Assembly: GCA_000482145.1 (NCBI GenBank)
Contig: AUXH01000155.1
Span: 1-34,064 of the forward strand
DNA length: 34,064 bases
Direction of reading: 5' to 3'
Source of the DNA: Strigomonas culicis
Taxonomy: Eukaryota > Euglenozoa > Kinetoplastea > Trypanosomatida > Trypanosomatidae
The position numbers were made by a program, and so were the translations under genes. Under the pieces are notes generated by a model that saw nothing but the letters and a program-made list of their open reading frames with translations, ran no database searches and was not told where the DNA came from. Shown piece by piece: positions 1 through 8,600 of the stretch (the stretch's first letter is position 1; each line of letters begins with the position of its first letter).

Positions 1-478
1 TGGCGCCAGCGAAAATACCGCTATTCGTCGACGTCAGGCCAGAGGGGTTCTGGCACGCGGCGCTGCTGTACGACCACTTGCAGGCACTGTCCGCAGCGCA
101 CGCCTCCAACGTGCTGTGCAGCTTCGCGCACGTCTGGCTCGCCCACCCGCAGTAGTCCCCCGTCGCGTCCGAGGTCCACGCGCACTTGGCAAACGGGATC
201 GTCTCGCACGCGTTCTTTGACTTGTAGACAATGCAGTTCGACGCGTAACCGTAGACCGTGGTGTACACGCCGACAAAGCCAATGCTGTAGCCGTTCAGCG
301 TACCGATCAGCGCGTTGACCTGCGCGACCTTCATGTTCGCCGCGCAGAACAGAGACTTGGGCTCATCGGGGTCCCGCGTCGTGGGAGTGTGCACCTCCTC
401 CTCCATGTGCTGGCCGACCTCGCGGTCACCAGCGCCGTGGTCAGGGGAGTACTGTTTGTAACGTCTGTTGTCAGACAT
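1..478 (-). CDS. Hexose (glucose) transporter, THT family, N-terminal part, cut by left window edge
   Basis: Reading down from the ATG at 478 gives 159 residues open to the window edge. A hydrophilic cytosolic N-terminus (about 1-48) is followed by a first membrane helix (about 50-78), which includes the segment VAQVNALIGTLNGYSIGF. A long cysteine-rich loop follows (about 81-150, eight Cys, three C-x-W motifs), ending near NSGIFAGA where helix 2 should begin. The start of helix 1 and the Cys-rich first external loop are typical of kinetoplastid glucose transporters of the major facilitator superfamily, which import glucose or fructose across the plasma membrane to feed glycosomal glycolysis. 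The remaining membrane helices lie outside the window. These genes often occur in tandem arrays, which cannot be seen here. Family assignment is firm; substrate preference is not visible. Confidence 0.88.
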   Translation of the reverse strand, partial: MSDNRRYKQYSPDHGAGDREVGQHMEEEVHTPTTRDPDEPKSLFCAANMKVAQVNALIGTLNGYSIGFVGVYTTVYGYASNCIVYKSKNACETIPFAKCAWTSDATGDYCGWASQTCAKLHSTLEACAADSACKWSYSSAACQNPSGLTSTNSGIFAGA

Positions 479-1124
479 GCTTGAGTTTTTTATTGTTTTT
501 TATGTGGGAGTGTGGAATCTTGTGTTTCTTTTGTTTGTTTTGTAAGTGTTCGTGCTGAGTATGTTTGGCAAGAAAAACGGTATAGATTAACAGTAAATGA
601 AAAAAAAAGAAGTAAAAAAACGAGTGTCAAATTTTATCTTTATGTTTTGTAGAATAAAGCTATAAAACTTTTGATACTACAAAAAAAAAGGGGGGGAAGG
701 AAAAGAGGCAGGTGGAAAGAAACGAAACTCTTGCACTGCTCATTGCGGTCCTTCTCAGTGTACGCATCGCCTTCACAATCACTAGGAACGCCCAGAGGAC
801 AGCTGCGGCAATGCGTAAACGCGGTAGGGACGGTGCAGTAGTAAAGGATAGTAATAACAATTACAGACAAGTACAAAAGTGGGAGAACGGGTAGGAACAA
901 GAGAATTTAAATGAGATGGGGAGGACAAGAAGAAACCGTTACGAACCCAGCAAGGTCGGTGTACATCCTCTTCGAATTCATCAGGGATGTCTGCACGACG
1001 AAGAACACAAGTGATATTTAAAAAAAAAGACGTTAAAAGGGGACAGCCGCGATCAAAATGAGACACCTGTCTGCTGCTTAGCGTATGGCGATATGTCAAA
1101 TCTACTGTGGATATGTGTTCCACC
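479..1124. other. Intergenic: 3' region of homocysteine methyltransferase and 5' region of hexose transporter
   Basis: No convincing gene. Low-complexity A-rich stretches near 600-620 and 680-690 read as pyrimidine-rich sequence on the coding (minus) strand and could hold the splice and polyadenylation signals between the two flanking genes. Short open frames here lack any recognisable protein character. Confidence 0.5.
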
Positions 1125-2093
1125 TCACTGATCGCACTTGTACCCAATACTTGTTAGGTGGGCCTTGATCTCGGAGATATCTCTTGGCCTCGTTCGGCAG
1201 CAGCCACCAATCAGCCGTGCGCCCGCTTTGGCCCAGCGCTCGGACTCGTTCGTCATGGTGTGTGTCACCGGGCACAGCTTGTGCCACTTCTTCTCCTTTG
1301 CGTCGTACACCTCACCCGAGTTGGGGTACGCCACGAGAGGCTTCGTCGTGAGCGTCGACAAGTGCTCCAGCGTCGTGCCGCACTGCGCGAGGGCCACGCA
1401 GTTGGCGCCCACGGCAAATATCTGATCGGACGCATTGATGCGTGGCATGAGAGCGGCCAGATCGGTGCCATCGCTAAGCTTGTGTGCGTCCTCTCGATGC
1501 ATGGTGAAGGCGACGAAGGCGAGGGCTTGTGGAAACTCGTCGTGGAGCAGGTCCAGCAGCGCCTCCACCTCCGCCGACGACGGCTGCGTTTCGATGGCAA
1601 GGAAGTCCACGCCCGCCCTGAGCAGCGCTGTGATGCGGCCGCGGTGGAACGCCTTCAGTTCCTCCGGCACGCGCGTGTAGGCGCCCGTGTACTCCGACCC
1701 GTCACCCTGGCAGGCCCCGTACGGCCCCACGGAGCCCGCGATGAATACGCGCGGCTTCGGTGCATCCGACCAGCCGTTCAGGAAGATGTCGCGTGCCTGC
1801 TGGGCGATCTGCACCGTGCACTCGATCGTCTCGACGGACTCCGCCTCCGTCAGCCCTCTGTGCTTCATCAGGCTGAACGGGGTGATCTGGTAGCTCGCCG
1901 TGATGAGGCAGCGCGCGCCGGACTGCAGGTAGTGCGACTCCACATCGTACACAAGCGAAGGATTCTCTAGGACGACCTTGCCGGACCACAGCGGGTCTGC
2001 CAGATCACAGCCCCGCTCCTCTAGTTCGGTGGCCAGCGCGCCATCCAAGACCAGCATGGCTTTGGGGTCCGATAGGTACGTTTTGATATCCAT
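1125..2093 (-). CDS. Homocysteine S-methyltransferase
   Basis: A 322-residue protein starting at ATG 2093 and ending in TGA. It matches the cobalamin-independent homocysteine S-methyltransferase family (MmuM/Mht-like), which makes methionine from homocysteine, usually with S-methylmethionine or S-adenosylmethionine as methyl donor. Family marks visible are LVLDGALATELEERG near the N-terminus, the SYQ segment, AGSVGPYGA, the GANC motif with Cys232, and GGCC with Cys298-Cys299. The last three cysteines are the expected zinc ligands that activate homocysteine thiol. Length is normal and no domain is missing. It is probably cytosolic because there is no targeting signal. Trypanosomatids are known to carry this enzyme in methionine salvage. 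Codons are GC-rich, like the 3' half of the TOR gene next to it. Confidence 0.95.
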   Translation of the reverse strand: MDIKTYLSDPKAMLVLDGALATELEERGCDLADPLWSGKVVLENPSLVYDVESHYLQSGARCLITASYQITPFSLMKHRGLTEAESVETIECTVQIAQQARDIFLNGWSDAPKPRVFIAGSVGPYGACQGDGSEYTGAYTRVPEELKAFHRGRITALLRAGVDFLAIETQPSSAEVEALLDLLHDEFPQALAFVAFTMHREDAHKLSDGTDLAALMPRINASDQIFAVGANCVALAQCGTTLEHLSTLTTKPLVAYPNSGEVYDAKEKKWHKLCPVTHTMTNESERWAKAGARLIGGCCRTRPRDISEIKAHLTSIGYKCDQ

Positions 2094-2123
2094 TGTCGTT
2101 ATAGGTGATGGCTGATTAACGTT

Positions 2124-2200
2124 CTAGAGCGAGAGAGAGAGTGTGTGTGTGTGTGCAGCGGTAGAAACGACGAAGAAAACAAAAAAAGAAGGGTGAGAGG
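2124..2200 (-). promoter_or_regulatory. Likely trans-splice acceptor region of the homocysteine methyltransferase gene
   Basis: On the minus strand a pyrimidine-rich run (about 2200-2160), then CA and CT dinucleotide repeats, lead to the first AG at 2125-2124, 31 bases before the ATG. This is the usual layout of a kinetoplastid spliced-leader addition site. The exact site is inferred, not shown. Confidence 0.45.
2131..2155. repeat. GA/GT compound microsatellite
   Basis: About five GA units followed by about seven GT units. On the coding strand this is a CA/CT tract just upstream of the predicted splice acceptor of the homocysteine methyltransferase gene, so it may form part of the polypyrimidine signal. 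Confidence 0.85.
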
Positions 2201-2663
2201 GGGGAGATGAAGAGGGAGAAATGAAGTACATAGATGAAGAGTATGATAATGCAAAGACGAAACAGAAAGGAGAAGCTTGCCCAGTTTAAGATGAATAGAA
2301 ATGTGCGTATACGATTTGGCCTTCTCGGAGTTATACTCATTGGATCACACAAATTCCAAAAGATATATGAACAAATAAAAAAGGAATGCAGTGTGGCAAC
2401 CTATTACAATGCAGAAAAGAAAAGAGCAATGCGCAAATCACATGAAAGAATGAGAAAGGAAAGGTGGATTGCATATATGCATGTGTACACTGTACAAAAA
2501 GAGGCTTTTCTGCCAATAGAACAGTTGAAATGTGTACTAGAGCTCCTCGTTACACTTCAACAACAATGAAAAAAAAAAAAGGAGCAAACCGGGTTGCAGT
2601 TGTACTGACGATGTGTGCTCTATTCTTTCGTTTGTTCCTTGCCATTCTGTTCCTTCTGTTCTC

Positions 2664-5600
2664 TCACCATGCGGCGCACCATCCCTGGTAGTGCGCACAT
2701 AAATTCTCATTGGCCGTCGCCTCCTTAATGAGCCGTGTGACCTGCGCCTCCACTGGGGCACCGGGCCCTCCCACGCTTGCATCACGCCCTCTGTAGAGCT
2801 GCGCGAAGTCTCTGCCCTCGAGCTTCTCCCGGATGCGGTTCACGACCTGCTGCGCCTTGCTCGTGCGCATGAGCAGGTCCGCGCTCGACGGCTGCATGTG
2901 CTCCGCGTAGGTGCGGGGCCGCACGGAGCGCATGTGGTACACCTCGTCCGCGTTCATGTTGCGGCGCACGAGCGACTCGACGCCGCCGGCCGCGCTGCCG
3001 CCCGCCCGGCCCTCGCTGTCGCGCCACCACATGACGAGCGGGTCGTGCACAAACGCCTCGAGCAGGGCCAGGATGCTGCTGCCCTCGCTGCGCAGCACCT
3101 TCATGACACTCACGCAGCCGTGGCGGAAGAGGCCCTCGATGCCGCCCATCTCCATCGCCTTCACCAGCATCCGCGTGAGCCGGAACGGCACGCGCTCCGG
3201 GTACACCGCGCGGTGCTGCGCCACCTCGAAGCAGTCGCCAAAGTCGATGTGCACGACGCGGCCGCTGAAGGCGTGCAGCATGAGGTTCGACGGGTGGCGG
3301 TCGCCGAGACCGAGGATGTGGCCCACCATGGACATGGTGGCGAGCGAGCACACGTACGTGATGCGACGGTCCAGCCACGCCTCGGCGCTCGGCGCCTTCA
3401 TCCACATGGAGTTGGCCAAATCGGTGCCCTCCGTTTGTGAGAGAGCGTACTCGAACGGCTCAATCCGCTGAATGTTCGTCAGCTTGTCGAGCTCGGTGCC
3501 GAAGCTGTCCATGTAGTTCGTCTCGATCATGAGATACTTGCTGTGCACCCGGTACTCCTTGATGAGCTGGTGCAGCGTGTTGCAGTGGTCGACCCAGCCC
3601 ACCAGCCCGGCGTTGTCGCTCAAGGGGGTGGCCGAGAACACTTGAATCATCGCGTCCCGCCGCTTGGACGTCGTGTGCTTCTCCAGTAGCGTGTTCACGA
3701 ACGCGAGCAGCTGCATCACCCGCTCGTCCAGGCGGAGATCCTCGTGCCCCTTCAGCAGAAACTTGTACGTGACGCCATCCGTGCCGTTCACGTACAGGCG
3801 GCGCGGGTGCTGCTTGGAGTTCATGACACGGAGCGTACTCTGGAAGGAGGCGATGCGCGGGAAGTGGCCATTCTCGTTGTACTGGCCGGGGACCACCAGC
3901 GTCAGGTCCTTCACGTTCTGCGCCAGCCGCGGGCTCACCAGCTGCAGGGCAAGCGACGACATGTCGCTCACGAGCTCATTCATGCGCTTGACCGCATTCT
4001 TGAACCGATTCCACGCATCCTCCATAAACGAGTTGTCGTTGAGCGACGCCGCCTTTTCGACGCACTCGCAGGCCCCGTAGAGCAGGTCGCCGAACTCGGC
4101 CACGAAGTACGACTCCGACATGGTCTCCGGGGTCTTGAGCTGGTCCAGCAGCGGCTTGAGCACAAAGAGAACGTGGTGCGGGTCCTGGTCCTTGCCCCAC
4201 TGGAACCACGCACGGTCCAGCTCGTCGCACCACAGCTCCGTCCAGAGCACGGCGCAGCGCACGAGCTCCTGGCAGACCAGCTCCGCGTCGTGGACCAGCG
4301 TGCGGCCCTGCGGGTGCAGCTCCCCGATGCGCGCGAGAATGCGCTGGGCGGCCTTTCGCCGGTCCATCTGCTCCGTCGTGGCAAAGCCGGTGATGCTGGT
4401 GTTCGTGACGTTCAGGTTGTACAAGAGCGCCTGAGGATGCGCCGTCGCGATGGTCACGAGCAGCTGGTGCACCGACTCGGAGAGCACGGCATCGCTGGAG
4501 TGTAGGCGGGCGATGATCTGCGGGATTACCTTGAGCCACACCGTCGGGCTCACCTGCAGCAGCTTCGACTGCAGCGACGCATTGTTCTGCACACAGGGCA
4601 GTGAGCCGTAGACGAACCAGAGAGACAGAAATCCCAGCACGTCTTCGAGCGCCTGCGAAAGATAGATGCTCTGTACGTACCCATTCAGCGCGGCCACAAT
4701 GTGCTCCTCGGGGAGCGGCGCCTTGCCCGCCGCCGGCGCGGTGGCCACGGGCGACCGCTCAGCGGCCGCGGCCGCCGGATCGGCTGCGATGACGTTGTGA
4801 TGAAAGCGGGCCCACGTGTGCCAGATGATGCCGTTGCGGTCGTCCAGCACCGTGGCGCGCTCCAGGTGCTGCCGCACAAAATGGACCACGTCCCGCTGAA
4901 ACACCGTCGACGACGCGCGCATCGCAGATGAAAAAGCCCAGTACGCCAACTTGGAATGACACATGGCCAGGCTCTCCGTGTCGAGTGACGTGAGCGGCGT
5001 GCTGCGCCGAGAGGGCTCCATTTTCTTTAGATAGATCGAGAGCAGTTCCATCGCAAAGTCGTTCTTGTCGGTGTCGTGGAGGTGCTGAAATGCCGCCAGC
5101 GCGATGGCGGGTGGGGGGAGGTTACTTTTGGTGCCCTCGACGGCGGACTGGATCTCTTGCGACCCGAGGAGTTCGTAGAGCACTTCCGAAGAGGTCCGCT
5201 CCCGCCCGTGAGCTCGGGACAAGCTGACAAAGCGCAGCCACATGTCAATCTCCTTGATAGGCTCAATGACCAGCGTGTGATTGGCCAATGTACCAGGCCA
5301 TCCCTGGTAGGCCATCGCCATGAGACGCTTCTCCCACAAGTCCTGCCAGTGGCCAATGCGCTGCGGCTGGCGCCCCACCACGGCGATTTCCTCCAGCTCG
5401 CTCAGCTGCTGAATGCCGACGAACAGACCATACGCACGCTCGTAGCTCTCCGCCACGAGGGCGGACAGCGTCGCGTCGAGCCGCTTGCGGCACTGTTGGA
5501 TGAGGGGCTCCGCGCGGTGAAACTCGCTCTTGCGCACCGCGAGGACGGCACGGTAGAAGAGCGCCGTGGTGCCGATGTACCCCTCGTCGGGCATATGCAG

Positions 5601-8600
5601 CGTAATGCTGTCCATGTCGTCCCAGCGCCGCAGCAGCCACGCGGCGTGGGCGGCGAAGGGGGCCATCTCCGCCGCCTCCCGCTTGGTCACGCGCGGCGAC
5701 AGCACGCGCCAGGACTCGAGAAGGCGACTGTAGTCCCCGAGATTGTCCAGTGACCGCATGAGGCCCACCATGTTCGCGAACTTGTTCGGCTCCTTCTGCA
5801 GCCCCCTCTCGTACACTTGAAGACTCTGGGACCACCACTGGAGCTTCTCCAGCATCTGCGCGTCCATCATTTGGAGCATTTCCGACTCCGGCTTGCCCGT
5901 GAGAAACGAAAAGTTGTCCTGGATGTACTTGAGCATGCCCTCTGCACTCTCCCGCTGGCCGAGCAAGTTGCACAGGTAGATGGACTTCTCGCACAGCAGC
6001 ACGAGCTGGCGCCATTCCTCCACCGGCAGGGCTTGAGGCAGGCCCTGGAAGACGCTCCTTTCGTAGCCGCGCGTGAGTTCGTAGAACTGGATTTCGACGT
6101 AGTGCAGTGCCTTGGCGTACAAGTTGCAGCGCTCGCTGCTCCCCATCAGCGTCTTCAGGTCAAAGAGCAGCCCGGGGCGGCGGACGGTGACTTGCTTCGC
6201 GTTAAACCGCATTTCCAGACGCTCCATAAACTCGGACAGATTCAGCAGCTCCTGGAGCACCTCCGACGGGACGTGGTCGCTGCGCAGCACACTACCCAGC
6301 ATGTGTGTGACCATCTCCTTCATCCTGTCGTCCATCTCGTTGAAACACACGGCAAAGGCATAGTGCAGCATGCGGCCGGCAAAAGGCTCGTGGATGTGGG
6401 CGAGCGGGTAGGCAAAGCCGTGCGACGGTGAGGGGCTGCAGCGCAGCAGCTCCACGGCCAGGCGACGCAGCCAGTGGCTCCAGTCCTCCTCCGTGCGCAG
6501 GTCGCGGATGATGAAGACTTTGCGCAGCGACGCGAAGCAGTCCTCCTCCTCGGCCCCCCCGCCGTTCGGTCCGGGCGTCGTGCCCGGCCGGCTCGCCTTG
6601 GGGGCGCCGACGGTCGACAGCGCGGCGGCCGTGGAGAACATCGTCACGGGGTGTTCGCTCGCCTTGCCGGCGTCGGCAAGGACACGGCCGCCGGTGTGCA
6701 CGGCCGACTGGATGCAGTGCAGCACCTCCCGCCCGTCTCTGCCGTAGTGCTCCAGGTAGGGCGCCACGATGGGAACGAACTTGGCAAAGTCGCTCCCCAG
6801 GTTCTGCGCGACCTCGCGCAGGGCGCGCAGCGCGGCGTCGATCAGACACGACGGGTCCGACACGGACCGGGTGTCCTTGCTGTGCTTGGGGCTGCCGCTC
6901 GCCGCGTGCCGCGCGTGGGCGCCGCTCTCGGCCTGGCGGTGGGCAGCGGCGCGCGCCAGCAGGTTGGGTTCCTTCAGGATCCGGCACACGCAGTGCACGC
7001 ACCGCGACGCGTGGAAGGCGATGCGCGGGAGGCGGCTCGCGAAGGTGCACAGCGCCTTCATCGCGTCGGCGCGGCAGACGTAGGAGCAGGAGGGGTTGTT
7101 CGCGATCTCGCAGGTGCAGGGCAACACATTGTGCAGGTGCTCGTCCAGCAAGATGCCCATCTCGGCGAAGAAGTCGAAGACCGGCTTGCTCGCGTTGGCG
7201 GCGTCGGCCAGGACAGCGTTCGTGATGGGCGGCAGCAGGCGCGGGAGGTAGGGCCGGAACTCCTCCCGCAGCGAGTGCCGCAGCTTGCACAAGAGCCCCA
7301 GCACCTCTTTCAAGACGTCGCGGTTCGCGGCGGATAAGAAACCGATGACGACCGACAGGATCTCATTCATGTAGGGTCGCACGTACAGGAGGAGCCGAGA
7401 GACGATGCGTGTCAGCAAACGCAGCAGATCCCCGCGGATTTTTGTCTGCTCGCGCGCGTGGCGCAGAACGGTCATAATAACGTCGCCATAAGAGGAAGTG
7501 AGCGAGCCGCTCATGGCTTCCTTCAGGGAGAAGACGTCGACCAAGACCGTCACGGCACAGACGCACTGCTCCTCGGTCAGGAAGGGCAGTTGCAGGACAT
7601 CCAAGACGTTCTTCACCACGGTCTGCACCACCGCGTCCTCGCCGCGGAGAAAGGTGGCGGACACGAGCGTGTCGGTGATGTTCTGGCTGCTGGACGCATT
7701 CGCGTCGCGCATCAGTCGGTCGATCTCCTTCACCTTCGTTGGATTGACCGCGCCGATGATGCCCATCAGCTTCAGCACGTCCAGGCGGACCGGCCAGGTC
7801 TCCTTGAAGCCCCCGTGCAGGGCAGCGAGCAGCACCCGTAGCAGTTCCGGGTTCGTCTCGTACACGTTGACCGCCTTCGTGGTGCGGATGATGTCCCCCA
7901 GCGCCCGTATCGCCTCTTGCTTCTTCTGCAGATTGGACGAGTCCAGGATGTGATGGATCACGACCGGCCGAATGGCAACCAACACCTTCACATCCGCGCC
8001 CTCTGCGTACCGCGCGAGCTTACCGATGCACGACAGCAGCGCGGTCTGCATCGCGGAGGGCTGGTTCTTCTTCCGCAGCTGCTGGACGCAGCTGTCCAGC
8101 AGGGACGATACGTAGGGCCGCGCCATGTCGGGCGCGTGCTCGACCAGCCCGCTCAGCACGGCCGTCGACTGCTCTCGCTTCTTGGCGAGCTCGAAGAACT
8201 GGATGTCCGTCACGCACTGCACCATCACGCGCCGCAGCATGGGGTGCACGCAGCCGGGGTTGAACACCGAGAAGCGGCCCAGCACACGCACCGCGGCGAT
8301 GCGGTTCTGATGCTTGTCGTGGAGCGCCGGGAACAGCATGCTCGCAACCGACTGCAGCGCCAGCGTCCCGTCGTACTCCGACGTCAGGCGTCCCAGGATG
8401 TGCAGCCGGATGTCGCTCTCGTAGTCGGAGACAGCGGAATTGACGAGCTGGCTCATCACGCGGTTCACCAGGCCGATGTGCTCCCGGCCCTTGTGGATGA
8501 CGACGCCCGCCGCCGTCCGGTCGCACGGCGAGTTGACACAGCCGGAGTGCACCAGCTTGAAGCAAAGATCGATGGCGCTGCGGCGCACTTCCTCATGCGG

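Larger units (their letters stand above)
2094..2663. other. Intergenic: 3' region of TOR and 5' region of homocysteine methyltransferase
   Basis: Contains a compound GA/GT microsatellite at 2131-2155 and purine-rich plus-strand sequence. A plus-strand open frame of 111 codons (2234-2569) lies here but runs against all other genes and looks like a by-product of A-rich sequence. No RNA gene recognised. Confidence 0.5.

Noticed and set aside
782..1147. Minus-strand open frame of 121 codons overlapping the homocysteine methyltransferase 3' end
   Set aside because: It overlaps a clear gene, lacks any family signature, and most of its length is probable 3' UTR or spacer.
2234..2569. Plus-strand open frame of 111 codons with basic, protein-like composition
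   Set aside because: It runs against every other protein gene, lies wholly in A-rich spacer, has no recognised domain, and A-rich sequence easily gives Lys/Arg/Met-rich frames. Spliced-leader reads on the plus strand would be needed to revive it.
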